Below are positions 26,886 to 35,360 of a stretch of DNA of 64,000 bases, piece after piece (within the stretch, counting starts at the first letter, position 1; each line of letters opens with the position of its first letter). The position numbers and the translations under genes were made by a program. The stretch is from Nocardia testacea NBRC 100365. GTDB taxonomy: Bacteria > Actinomycetota > Actinomycetes > Mycobacteriales > Mycobacteriaceae. The notes under the pieces are model-generated. The model saw only the letters and a list, made by a program, of their open reading frames with translations. It was not told where the DNA came from and searched no databases. Location of the stretch: contig NZ_BAGJ01000087.1 of the NCBI RefSeq assembly GCF_000308775.1, forward strand, positions 27,557 through 91,556. Reading direction: 5' to 3'.

Positions 26886-28214
26886 TCAGACCGCGACCGG
26901 CCGATCCGCCGCGGTATCGGCCGCGGCGAGGCCGAATACCAGCGCCGGTGCGATACCGCCCGCGTACGCGTTGTCGTAGAGACCGCCGATATCGGACCCC
27001 GCCGCGTACAGACCGCCGATGGGCCCGCCCGCCGCGGAGAGGGCCCGGCCGGCGGCGTCGATGCGGATTCCGTGGAACGGGAAGGTCAGCGCCGGACAGG
27101 TTTCGATGATGTAGTAGGGGCCGCGGTCCAGCGGTTGGGCGTCGTGGGTGCGGGTGGGGACCACCGCGTCACCGGCAGCGTTCACCGCACGGATCTGTTC
27201 GGCGATGGCGGCGCCGTCATACCCCCATTCCTCCGGCAGATAGGCGAAATCGTCCAGGGTCTCGGCGATTCCGCACCGCCCCTCGCGCCGCCGGGTGAGG
27301 TCGAATTTGTCCACCGCCACCGCACCTTCGACATAGCTGCCGAGCACCCGGTCGCGGTAGACCCGTTCGTCGGCGACGAGTAGTCCGCGGGCCTGCGGTT
27401 GTTCGAGCAGCCGCATGGCGGTCAGGTGATCGCCCAGGGTCTCGTCGGTGAAGCGCCGGTTGTCCAGGTTGAAAAGCAGGGCGTGTTCGCTGTAGTACAG
27501 CGACAGTGCCACGAAATCGGCGGGGTCGCGGAACGGGACCTGCGTCGGCACGAGATGCCCGTAGAAACCGGAGTTGGGCCTACCGGTGGCGGCACCCACG
27601 CCGGTGGCCAGCCGCAGCCCGTCTCCGGCGCTGGCCGGATTGGAACGCAACTGCATGGCCGGCGCCTGTGGATGGATGTTCGCGGCGACCAGTTCGGCAT
27701 CGGCCTGGAAGCCACCGGTGGCGAGTACGACCGCCGCGCTGCGGATCTCGAGCTCGGTACCGTCGGGCCGGCGGATCAGGGCCCCGGTGACGGTGTCGTC
27801 GCGGGTCAGCAGCCGCACGGTCTCGGTGCCGGTGAACAGCTCCCCGGTGGCGGTGATCCGGCGCCGGCATTCGTCGATGTACTGGTTGGTGTCGAATTGA
27901 TGCCCGATCCCGTACCGCAGCACCGGCACCGGGTCACCGCACTGCACCCCGAGCGCGCGGATCCAGGCGAGGGCCGCGGGAAACCCGTCGACCAGCGCGT
28001 GGCGCAGCGCCGGATCACCGTCCGGGTTCACCTCGTCCATCACCTCGTGGGTGGGCGCGGTCCAGGCGTAGCCCGCGTACCGGGCCGACCCGCCGACGGT
28101 ATCGGCCTTCTCCACCACCACGACCGAGCGTCCCCGGTCGAGGGATCGGGCGGCGGCCGTGAGCCCGGCCATGCCCGCACCGATCACCAGCACATCTGTT
28201 TCGATCGTCCGCAT
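26886..28214 (-). CDS. FAD-dependent dehydrogenase (fumarate reductase/ketosteroid dehydrogenase type)
   Basis: Flavoprotein of 442 aa in the FAD_binding_2 family, which includes fumarate reductases and 3-ketosteroid delta-1-dehydrogenases. N-terminal dinucleotide loop VLVIGAGMAGLTAAARSLDRG; VVLATGGFQADAE in the middle; C-terminal GGLYAAGSDIGGLYDNAYAGG closes the FAD site. It is shorter than typical ketosteroid dehydrogenases (about 500-560 aa), so a desaturase on a smaller ring or an enone reductase is possible. Last gene of the leftward operon that starts with the OYE-like gene at 32216. Confidence 0.75.
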   Translation of the reverse strand: MRTIETDVLVIGAGMAGLTAAARSLDRGRSVVVVEKADTVGGSARYAGYAWTAPTHEVMDEVNPDGDPALRHALVDGFPAALAWIRALGVQCGDPVPVLRYGIGHQFDTNQYIDECRRRITATGELFTGTETVRLLTRDDTVTGALIRRPDGTELEIRSAAVVLATGGFQADAELVAANIHPQAPAMQLRSNPASAGDGLRLATGVGAATGRPNSGFYGHLVPTQVPFRDPADFVALSLYYSEHALLFNLDNRRFTDETLGDHLTAMRLLEQPQARGLLVADERVYRDRVLGSYVEGAVAVDKFDLTRRREGRCGIAETLDDFAYLPEEWGYDGAAIAEQIRAVNAAGDAVVPTRTHDAQPLDRGPYYIIETCPALTFPFHGIRIDAAGRALSAAGGPIGGLYAAGSDIGGLYDNAYAGGIAPALVFGLAAADTAADRPVAV

Positions 28215-28276
28215 TCGTGTTTCCTTGTCGCTCGTTTCGCGGGCGGGCGCCCGTCGTGGATCCGGGGCCGGACGGC

Positions 28277-29065
28277 TCATACGGTGAACCTGCCGCCGTT
28301 GCTGAGCAGGACCGCGCCGATGACATTGGCGGCGCCGGGGGAGGCGAGATACAGGATGTTGTCCGCCAGTTCCGCGGCGGTCGCGTACCCGCGCGAGGCG
28401 CCGTCGGCCATGGCCGCACGCAGATGCGCCGGGGTCCGGGCCGCCATCCCGGTGTCCACCGGACCGGGCGCCACGGTGTTCACGCGGATACCGAAATGCG
28501 CGACCTCCTTGGCCACCGCTTGGCTCAGCGCGTGCATGCCCGCCTTCGAGGCCGCGTAGTGCGGGTATCCGGTGAGAGTGTCGAAGGCCGCCGACGATCC
28601 CACGGTGACGATCGCGCCGCCCCCGGTCGCCTTCATCGCGCGGACCGCCGCACGCAGCACATGGAAGGTGCCGTCCAGATTCACCGAGAGGATCCGCCGC
28701 CACTGCTCGTCGCCGAGGTGGGTGAGGACATCGGCGGGTCGGTTCTGTTCGGCTGCCTCGTGGATCCGCTGTTTGCTGTGCGGATCGTCGACGCCCGCCG
28801 CGTGCACCACCACATCCACGCGGCCGTGATCGTCGAGCACTGTGGCGAAGGCGCTGTCCACCTGGGCCGAGTCGGCCACGTCCAGTCCGATCGCGGTCGC
28901 GCCGGTGATATCGGCCGCGGTACGCGCGGCCGCCTGCCGGTCGATATCGCACAGGTAGACCGCCCGGGCTCCGCGCCGGGCGAGCAGCCGGGCGGTGGCG
29001 GCGCCGATGCCCGAACCCGCTCCGGTCACCAGGGCCACCTTGTCGCCGAACTCTGCCGCTGTCAT
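28277..29065 (-). CDS. Short-chain dehydrogenase/reductase (classical SDR)
   Basis: Classical SDR, 262 aa: GAGSGIGAATA nucleotide loop at residues 15-25, HAAGVDD in place of NNAG, catalytic Ser in TVGSSAAF and YxxxK as YAASK. Aspartate in LCDIDRQ favours NAD+ over NADP+. It sits between a solute-binding lipoprotein gene and a flavin dehydrogenase gene in one leftward operon, with 38 and 62 bp gaps, and so probably oxidises an alcohol group of the imported compound. Confidence 0.8.
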   Translation of the reverse strand: MTAAEFGDKVALVTGAGSGIGAATARLLARRGARAVYLCDIDRQAAARTAADITGATAIGLDVADSAQVDSAFATVLDDHGRVDVVVHAAGVDDPHSKQRIHEAAEQNRPADVLTHLGDEQWRRILSVNLDGTFHVLRAAVRAMKATGGGAIVTVGSSAAFDTLTGYPHYAASKAGMHALSQAVAKEVAHFGIRVNTVAPGPVDTGMAARTPAHLRAAMADGASRGYATAAELADNILYLASPGAANVIGAVLLSNGGRFTV

Positions 29066-29103
29066 ATCCGTCTCCTCGTCCGCTGCCTTTCGCGTCTCGC
29101 CGG

Positions 29104-30147
29104 TCACTGGAAAATGTCCTCCCATTCGTTGCGATAGCGTTCGGCGCCTTCGCCGATCGTGACCTCGAGGTTCTGGTCCGGGACGTCCTGCGCCACCGTC
29201 AGTGCCCCGTCGATGCCGGGCAGGACCGCGCCGTAACCGCGTGAGGTGGCCTGCTGGCCCGGCCGGCTCACCATGAAATCGGCGAGCACCTGGGCGGCGT
29301 TGGGGTGCGGTGCCGAACCGAGCGCCAGTCCGTACCATCGGGCGCCCCACACATGCGGGCCCTCGGTCCAGTCGACCGGCGCCCCCGCGGCCCGTTCGGG
29401 CAGCATCGGATTGCACATGAGCGCGGCCACGATCTCACCGGAGGCCAGTGCCTGTCCCAGCGGCTGGCTGCTCGGGTAGATCCGCGGACTGTTCTGCGCG
29501 AGGCGCCGCAGGAAATCGCGTCCGCCGTAGTTCTGCTCGATGTGGTCGTAATAGTCGATATAGGTCGGCGAGGTGGCCGGGGTGACGATGCCGACCTTGC
29601 CTTTCAGGGCGGGGTCGAGCAGATCCTGCGCGGTGCGGATGCCCTTGGGGTAGGCGGCGGTGTTCCAGCCGAAGCCCAGGATCACCGCACCCTCGAGGAA
29701 GAACTTGCCATCGATGATGCTGTCCGCGCGGCGGTATTCGGGCGCGTCGAACGCGGGCCCGACCACTTCCACCGCCGAATCGGTGCCCTCGGCCTTGTGC
29801 ATCCAGGCCACATCGGTGATGACCGCGACGTCACCGGCGCCCTTACCGGTCCGTGATTCCGCGTCGATACGGGAGAGCAGGTCGGCATCGACGCCGCGCA
29901 CGACGGTGAGATCGATCCGGGGATAAGCGGATTCGAACGCCTTTTCCAGATTCGCGAGCATCGGCTGGGCCTGGGTGGAGTAGATCGTGACCGCGCCTTC
30001 GGCGTTCGCCGCGGCGACAACCTCGTCCCAGGTGCCGGAGACGGGCCGGGAGACCTGACCGGTGCCGCCGCAGCCCGCCAGGGCCAGGGCGAGGGAGCCG
30101 ACGACCGCGGCCATCCGCAGCACGCTCGCGCGCAGGGTTTTTCGCAT
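29104..30147 (-). CDS. ABC-transporter solute-binding lipoprotein (first paralogue)
   Basis: Extracellular binding protein, 347 aa, with a lipoprotein signal ending ALAGCGG. The mature part is a type 2 binding protein of the FbpA/putrescine-like class (AVTIYSTQAQPMLANLEKAF, SAYPRIDLTVVRG). It is clearly paralogous to the protein encoded at 32338-33375: the blocks VSG.W..V..AA, EKAFE..YPRIDL, VRG.DAD, TG.G..DV and APHPNAAQVL.DFM recur. It lies 122 bp behind the OYE-like gene in the leftward operon. No ATPase or permease gene is on this side, so it presumably shares the importer encoded opposite. Confidence 0.78.
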   Translation of the reverse strand: MRKTLRASVLRMAAVVGSLALALAGCGGTGQVSRPVSGTWDEVVAAANAEGAVTIYSTQAQPMLANLEKAFESAYPRIDLTVVRGVDADLLSRIDAESRTGKGAGDVAVITDVAWMHKAEGTDSAVEVVGPAFDAPEYRRADSIIDGKFFLEGAVILGFGWNTAAYPKGIRTAQDLLDPALKGKVGIVTPATSPTYIDYYDHIEQNYGGRDFLRRLAQNSPRIYPSSQPLGQALASGEIVAALMCNPMLPERAAGAPVDWTEGPHVWGARWYGLALGSAPHPNAAQVLADFMVSRPGQQATSRGYGAVLPGIDGALTVAQDVPDQNLEVTIGEGAERYRNEWEDIFQ

Positions 30148-30269
30148 GGATACCTCATCATTTCGATCCGATGTCAAGGGATATAGACGCCGTGGGGCAG
30201 GTGGTTTCGGGCGACCGGACGCGTCCGAGCGCCGCAAGAATGTGGATCGGGCGTCGGCTCCGGGGCCGA

Positions 30270-32216
30270 TCACCCGGCCCCGACGCGTGACCGGTGGTCG
30301 CTGCCGATGACGGCCGCCGCGGCGGCGCGACCCTCGGCCACGGCATGGGAGACCCGCCGGGGCACCACCGCATCGCCGATCACCTGGATACGGGCGTGCG
30401 CCGATTCCTTCCGGAACGACTCCCAGCCGATGGCTCGTCGTTCGCCCGCGACCACCACCCGGTCGCAGGGCAGTTCGGTCGTGCGGCCGGAGAGCAAGTT
30501 CCGGTAGGTGACCACGGTCTGCGACTCCTGCCGCGTCACCTCCGAGACCGCGGCCTCGACGACGAATTCCACCGGCCGGCCCGCCAAACGCCGCCGCAGC
30601 TGGACCCGGCTCTCCGCCGGGATGCCGGCGGCCACGGCCGGTCCGGGAACGAGTACGGTGACCTGGCCCGCGCCACCCGCCAGGGCCGCCTCCACCACGC
30701 CGAGAGCGGGCCAGTAGCCGAATCCGTCGTCGACGACCACCACCCGGTCGCCCGGCCATATCTGCCAGGGGTCGACCAGGGCCGCGGTGGTGGTCGCGGT
30801 ACCGGGAGTCGCGGTTTCGACGGCTCCGGTCGCCAGGATCACCTCGTCGTAATCGGCGAGATCCGCCGGGCGGGCGCGGTATCCCAGTTCCAATACCGCG
30901 CCGCCGAGATTGTCCTGGTAGTAGCGCAGCAGCGCCGACCAGCCGGTCCGGTTCGGAGCCTGTGCGGCGGTGCGCAACTGCCCGCCGATCCAGCGGCTCG
31001 CTTCGAAAACGGTGACGGCATGGGTCGGGGCCAGCCGGAAGGCGGCTTCCAGTCCCGCGGGCCCGGCACCTACGATCGCCACCCGCGCCGCCCGCTCCGG
31101 GGCCGAGCCGAATCGCAACGGCCGGGCCGGTCGTGCCGACCGGCCGGGCGGGGCCAGGTCCGGGTTCACCGAGCAGAGCAGGACGGGGGTGAACGAGCGG
31201 CAGTCCTCGTTACAGGAGACACACGGCCGGATCCGGGTGTCGTCGCCGCGCAGCAGTTTGTGCGCGATATCGGGGTCGGCGACGAACGGGCGCGCCATGC
31301 CGACCATATCGGCGCCCGCGGCGAGTGCCGCCTCGATATCCGCCCGGACCCGGAACGCCTGGGAGACCAGCAGCGGCCGGTCGGTGGCCGCGCGCAACCG
31401 GCGCAGTTCCGGCAGGAGCGGAGGCCCGGCGGTCGCCATATCGCGGACGTAGGTGGTGCGGACACCGACCGTCACATTGATGTAGTCGAACATGTCCAGC
31501 AGCGGCAGCACTTCGCATAGGCCGTCGATGTCCATCCCGGCCTCTTCGGCGCCGTCGATCGAGACGCGTACGCCGAGCACCAGGTCCGGGCACGCCGCGG
31601 TGATCGCGCCGTGCAGCCGGTGCAGTATGGCCGCGCGTCCGCCGACGGTCCCGGCGTCCGGGCGGGTGTTGGAGGCCGCGGACAGGAACTGGGCCAGCAG
31701 ATACCCGTGCGCGGCGTGCAGTTCCACCGCGGCGAACCCCGCCTCCGCGGCGTGCCGGGAGCTGCGCACGAAGGCCTCGACGAGCGCGTCGATATCGTCG
31801 TCGGACAGCACCCGCGCCCGCACCGGCTCGCGGGGAGAACGCACCGCCGAGGGCGCCACCGGGTGCTCCCAGATCTCCGCGCCCAGTGTTTCGCGTCCCA
31901 GGTGGACCAGCTGGCACACCGCCACCGCGCCTTCCTCGGTGATGGCCCGGGCGCGCCGGCGCAGTCCGGGCAGTCCCGCCGGATCCGAGGCGTCGGTGAT
32001 ATTGCCGGTGCGGTTGCCGGAATCCGAGCCGACCACGGTGCCGCCGGCGATCACCATGGCCGCGCCGCCGGCTGCGCAGCGCCGCCAGTAGTCCGCGTCA
32101 CCGGGCTGGGCCGTACCCGCGCTGACCGCCCCGGACCCGTGCGCGGTGGCCACGAGGCGGTTGCGCAGCGTGAGGGCGCCGATCCGCAGGGGGGACGACA
32201 TATCAGGAGTGGGCAC
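30270..32216 (-). CDS. Old-yellow-enzyme-type FMN/FAD/Fe-S reductase (2,4-dienoyl-CoA reductase-like)
   Basis: Two-domain flavoprotein of 648 aa. An OYE TIM barrel (MSSPLRIGALTLRNRLVATA; AVELHAAHGYLLAQFLS) is followed by a 4Fe-4S cysteine cluster CVSCNEDC plus a Cys about 11 residues later, and an FAD/NAD(P) domain starting VAIVGAGPAGLEAAF. This is the layout of 2,4-dienoyl-CoA reductase and related enoate reductases, which reduce conjugated C=C bonds using NADPH. The GTG at 32216 is the start because AGGAGG lies 6 bp before it. First gene of the leftward operon; a probable operator lies 13 bp upstream. Confidence 0.82.
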   Translation of the reverse strand: MPTPDMSSPLRIGALTLRNRLVATAHGSGAVSAGTAQPGDADYWRRCAAGGAAMVIAGGTVVGSDSGNRTGNITDASDPAGLPGLRRRARAITEEGAVAVCQLVHLGRETLGAEIWEHPVAPSAVRSPREPVRARVLSDDDIDALVEAFVRSSRHAAEAGFAAVELHAAHGYLLAQFLSAASNTRPDAGTVGGRAAILHRLHGAITAACPDLVLGVRVSIDGAEEAGMDIDGLCEVLPLLDMFDYINVTVGVRTTYVRDMATAGPPLLPELRRLRAATDRPLLVSQAFRVRADIEAALAAGADMVGMARPFVADPDIAHKLLRGDDTRIRPCVSCNEDCRSFTPVLLCSVNPDLAPPGRSARPARPLRFGSAPERAARVAIVGAGPAGLEAAFRLAPTHAVTVFEASRWIGGQLRTAAQAPNRTGWSALLRYYQDNLGGAVLELGYRARPADLADYDEVILATGAVETATPGTATTTAALVDPWQIWPGDRVVVVDDGFGYWPALGVVEAALAGGAGQVTVLVPGPAVAAGIPAESRVQLRRRLAGRPVEFVVEAAVSEVTRQESQTVVTYRNLLSGRTTELPCDRVVVAGERRAIGWESFRKESAHARIQVIGDAVVPRRVSHAVAEGRAAAAAVIGSDHRSRVGAG

Positions 32217-32228
32217 CGTTCCTCCTTG

Positions 32229-32247
32229 AACTGGATTCACTTCATAT
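32229..32247. promoter_or_regulatory. Operator copy A (19-bp family), OYE side
   Basis: AACTGGATTCACTTCATAT. The 19 bases 32226-32244 are identical to 51171-51189 in front of the crotonase gene. A TAATAT hexamer on the minus strand (32249-32244) overlaps its edge, so a bound repressor would block the leftward promoter. Confidence 0.6.
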
Positions 32248-32263
32248 TATTGCCACACAGTGA

Positions 32264-32292
32264 TTGACACCACAATGGGTATGGCATAGTTT
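32264..32292 (+). promoter_or_regulatory. Promoter for the rightward importer operon
   Basis: TTGACA at 32264-32269 and TAGTTT at 32287-32292 with a 17-bp spacer form a good housekeeping-type promoter. Operator copy A2 begins 3 bp after the -10 hexamer and covers the expected start point. Confidence 0.5.
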
Positions 32293-32294
32293 CA

Positions 32295-32313
32295 AACTGA
32301 CATCAGTTCAGTT
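32295..32313. promoter_or_regulatory. Operator copy A2 (19-bp family), importer side
   Basis: AACTGACATCAGTTCAGTT. Its outer five bases AACTG and CAGTT are inverted repeats, as in copy C. It overlaps the start region of the rightward promoter and so fits a repressor site. Confidence 0.6.
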
Positions 32314-32337
32314 CTGCGGGATGTGGGTATTCGCACC

Positions 32338-33375
32338 ATGAAGTTGTTGTTCAAGGCCACGGCGGCCGCGACGGCCCTCGCTGTCATTTCGGTTCTCACC
32401 GCGTGCGGGGGGAGCCCCGGCACCACCGGACCCGTATCGGGCGCCTGGTCCGACGTCGAGGCGGCCGCCGAAAAAGAGGGCAGCGTGCTGCTCTACTCGA
32501 GCCAGAAACCCGCCAACCTGGAACGGCTGGAGAAGGCCTTCGAAACGAAGTATCCGCGCATCGACCTGGAGTTCGTGCGCGGTACCGACGCCGATATCAA
32601 CCCGCGGGTGGAAACGGAGAACCGCACCGGGCGGGGCACGGCCGACGTCCATATGCTCACCGACGCCACCTGGGTCGCCAATGCCGCCGAATCGGGCAGT
32701 TATTCGGCCGAGCTGGTCGGCCCGCATCTGCAGGCACCGGAGTACCGGCCCGAAGTCAGTGTGCTGGAGAACCGGTTCGCACTGAGCAGCGCGGCCGTCT
32801 TCGCGCTCGGCTGGAACACCGCTGCGGTACCGGGCGGTCTCCGTACTCCGCAGGACCTGCTCGATCCGAAGTACCGGGGCAAGATCGGCATCGTCAACCC
32901 CACCGGTATCGCGTCCTACGTCGATCTCTACCGCTTCTACGCCCGGACCTACGGCGAGGACTACTGGGACCGGATCGCCGAATTGAAGCCGCGTATCTAT
33001 CCGAGCGCGCTCGGCATCGCCCAGGCGCTCACCTCCGGTGAGATCGTGGCGACCCCGTCGGTGCAGCCACTGGTCACCGAGGTGGCGGCGGGCGCTCCGG
33101 TCGACTGGGCGCTGCCGTCGCAGCCCTGGGGAACCCCCTGGTACACCCACGCGCTCAGCGTCGCGCCGCATCCGAACGCGGCGCAGGTCCTGGTCGACTT
33201 CATGACGACCCGGGAGGGGCAGACCGCCCTCAACGACGGGTACGCCGCGGCGCTGCCGGATATCCCGGGCGCGGTGGTGCAGGCGCAGGAGATCGCCGCT
33301 CCGGATACCGCCGACCTCACGCCGGACCAGGTCGCCGCGTACTCGCAGGAATGGGCGCGGCGTTTCCAGAGCTGA
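32338..33375 (+). CDS. ABC-transporter solute-binding lipoprotein (second paralogue)
   Basis: Binding lipoprotein of 345 aa; signal peptide with lipobox VLTACGG. Type 2 binding-protein fold of the FbpA/PotD-like class (GSVLLYSSQKPANLERLEKAF). Paralogue of the protein encoded at 29104-30147. The ATG at 32338 is preferred over an in-frame GTG 15 bp upstream because it leads straight into the signal peptide. First gene of the rightward operon with SDR, ATPase, permease and a second SDR. Family members often carry Fe(III) or polyamines, but the enzymes beside it argue for an organic ligand here. Confidence 0.8.
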   Translation: MKLLFKATAAATALAVISVLTACGGSPGTTGPVSGAWSDVEAAAEKEGSVLLYSSQKPANLERLEKAFETKYPRIDLEFVRGTDADINPRVETENRTGRGTADVHMLTDATWVANAAESGSYSAELVGPHLQAPEYRPEVSVLENRFALSSAAVFALGWNTAAVPGGLRTPQDLLDPKYRGKIGIVNPTGIASYVDLYRFYARTYGEDYWDRIAELKPRIYPSALGIAQALTSGEIVATPSVQPLVTEVAAGAPVDWALPSQPWGTPWYTHALSVAPHPNAAQVLVDFMTTREGQTALNDGYAAALPDIPGAVVQAQEIAAPDTADLTPDQVAAYSQEWARRFQS

Positions 33376-33412
33376 CCGGGCTCCGACACACACCGACCGA
33401 CGAAGGACAGGC

Positions 33413-34195
33413 ATGGACAACAGGGCCGAGCCCCTGCGGGGCACCCACGTGCTGGTCACCGGGGCTTCCGGTGGGATCGGCGGCGCGACCGCCGAACTGT
33501 TCGCCGCCAAGGGCGCGACCGTCTATCTCACCGATGTGGACGATATCGCGGGCCGGAAACGGGCGCTGGCACTCGGTCCCCGAGCCCGCTACCACCGCCT
33601 CGACGTCACCGACGAGGGCGACTGGCACGCCGTGGCCACCGCGATGGAGCAGGCCGGGCACCCGATGAACGTACTGGTGAACAGTGCCGGGACCGCACTG
33701 AAGGCGCCGCTGGCCCAGACCACGCTCGCCCAGTTCCGCCGGATGATCGACCAGCATCTGGTCGGCACGTTCCTCGGCCTGCGGGCCGCCGCGGCGGCCA
33801 TGACCGGCGGGGGCACGATCGTGACGATCTCTTCGTTGCGCGGGGTCCTGGCGACGGCCGAACTCGGCGCCTACGGCGCGGCGAAATCCGGTGTCCGGGC
33901 GCTGACCAAGGTCGCGGCGCTGGAATTGGCCGAGCAGGGGATCCGGGTCAATTCCGTCTGTCCCGGCAGTATCACCACCGAGATCACCTCGGCGCCCGGT
34001 TTCGCCGCCGACGATATGGAGACATACGTCCGCAGTATTCCGATGCGGCGCCGCGGCTCGCCCGACGAGGTGGCGGCGGTGATCGCATTCCTGGCGACCG
34101 CCGACAGCAGTTACGTCACCGGTATCGACCTCCTGGTCGACGGCGGGACCGCCGCCGGTGCCCGCACCCCCAAACTTTCGACCCAGAAGGCATGA
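33413..34195 (+). CDS. Short-chain dehydrogenase/reductase inside the importer operon
   Basis: Classical SDR of 260 aa: GASGGIGGATA loop near residue 17, NSAG, catalytic Ser in TISSLRG and YxxxK as YGAAK, C-terminal DGGTAAGA. It lies between the binding-protein and ATPase genes of the importer, with only one base between its stop and the ATPase start. That position strongly suggests the imported compound is its substrate. Asp in LTDVDD favours NAD+. Confidence 0.8.
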   Translation: MDNRAEPLRGTHVLVTGASGGIGGATAELFAAKGATVYLTDVDDIAGRKRALALGPRARYHRLDVTDEGDWHAVATAMEQAGHPMNVLVNSAGTALKAPLAQTTLAQFRRMIDQHLVGTFLGLRAAAAAMTGGGTIVTISSLRGVLATAELGAYGAAKSGVRALTKVAALELAEQGIRVNSVCPGSITTEITSAPGFAADDMETYVRSIPMRRRGSPDEVAAVIAFLATADSSYVTGIDLLVDGGTAAGARTPKLSTQKA

Positions 34196-34196
34196 G

Positions 34197-35360
34197 ATGA
34201 CGTCGCAATTCACCGTTTCCGGCCTCACCAAGACCTACGGCGCGAATATCGTCGTCGACCAGCTCGATCTCACCATCGAGGAGGGTGAATTCCTGGTCCT
34301 GTTGGGGCCCAGCGGATGTGGGAAGACCACGACCCTGCGGTGTCTGGCCGGCCTGGAGAATCCCCAGGGCGGTTCCATCGCGTTCAAGGACCACACGGTA
34401 TTCGACGCCGCTGCCCGCGTGAACGTGCCCGCGCACAAACGCAATATCGGCATGGTCTTCCAGTCGTATGCGCTGTGGCCGCATATGACGGTGCGCAAGA
34501 ACATCGGCTATCCGCTGAAAGTGCGCAAGATGAAGGAAGCCGTCGCCGAGGGCGCGGTGGAAGCCGCCGCCCAAATGGTCGACTGCGGGCAACTGCTCGA
34601 CCGCTACCCCTCGCAGCTCAGCGGCGGCCAGCAGCAGCGGGTCGCGGTGGCCCGCGGCCTGGTGGCGCGGCCCGATCTGGTGCTCTTCGACGAGCCGCTC
34701 AGCAATCTGGACGCCCGTCTGCGCGATCAGGTGCGCACCCAGATCCACCGGCTGCACCAGCAGCTCGGTTTCACCGCGGTGTTCGTCACCCACGACCAGT
34801 CCGAGGCCTTCGCACTCGGCGACCGTCTGGCCATCATGAAATCGGGCAGGATCGAACAGTACGACACGCCGGAACGAGTGTTCGAGAACCCGATATCGGA
34901 CTATGTCGCCGCCTTCATCGGGATGAGCAACCGGTTGTCGCTGCGGCGCGGCCACGAGGGCTGGAGCACCGCGGCGGGGGATCCGATCGATCTCACCCAC
35001 GCGGTGGTCCGTGAACGTGCCCACGAGGGCAGCGCCGCGGTGGCCAGGTTGCGGCCCGACGATGTCGTGCTGCACGCCACGGCCGATGAGGTACCGCTGG
35101 GCAATGTGGCGCTGCACGCCGAACTCGTCACCTACGAATACGGCGGCCGCTATTTCGATGTCACCGTCGAAACCGGCGGTGAACAGCTGATCCTGCGCGC
35201 GCCCGCGGCCCAGCACAGTTCGGCGCTGCGCGGGAGCCGGCCGGGAGCGCCGCTGGTGGTGAGCTTCTCGCCGGCGAGCCTTCGGGTCTTCCCGGCCTCG
35301 GGTGAGACCCCGGTCGCGGCCCCCGAGCCGGTGGCCGTCCCGGCGGGAGGGAACGCCTGA
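34197..35360 (+). CDS. ABC-transporter ATPase, PotA/FbpC type
   Basis: ATPase of 387 aa. Walker [10 protein letters not shown] near residue 38, signature [15 protein letters not shown], Walker [14 protein letters not shown], switch His in [13 protein letters not shown]-terminal TOBE-type extension of about 140 residues ([19 protein letters not shown]) is typical of the spermidine/ferric/sulfate subgroup and usually tunes activity. It overlaps the permease start by one base (TGATG). It would drive the fused permease downstream. Confidence 0.87.
   Translation: MTSQFTVSGLTKTYGANIVVDQLDLTIEEGEFLVLLGPSGCGKTTTLRCLAGLENPQGGSIAFKDHTVFDAAARVNVPAHKRNIGMVFQSYALWPHMTVRKNIGYPLKVRKMKEAVAEGAVEAAAQMVDCGQLLDRYPSQLSGGQQQRVAVARGLVARPDLVLFDEPLSNLDARLRDQVRTQIHRLHQQLGFTAVFVTHDQSEAFALGDRLAIMKSGRIEQYDTPERVFENPISDYVAAFIGMSNRLSLRRGHEGWSTAAGDPIDLTHAVVRERAHEGSAAVARLRPDDVVLHATADEVPLGNVALHAELVTYEYGGRYFDVTVETGGEQLILRAPAAQHSSALRGSRPGAPLVVSFSPASLRVFPASGETPVAAPEPVAVPAGGNA

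Noticed and set aside
26886..28952. 688-codon version of the flavin dehydrogenase
   Set aside because: The upstream 246 codons are a shadow of the SDR gene; the FAD-binding loop follows the ATG at 28214 as usual.
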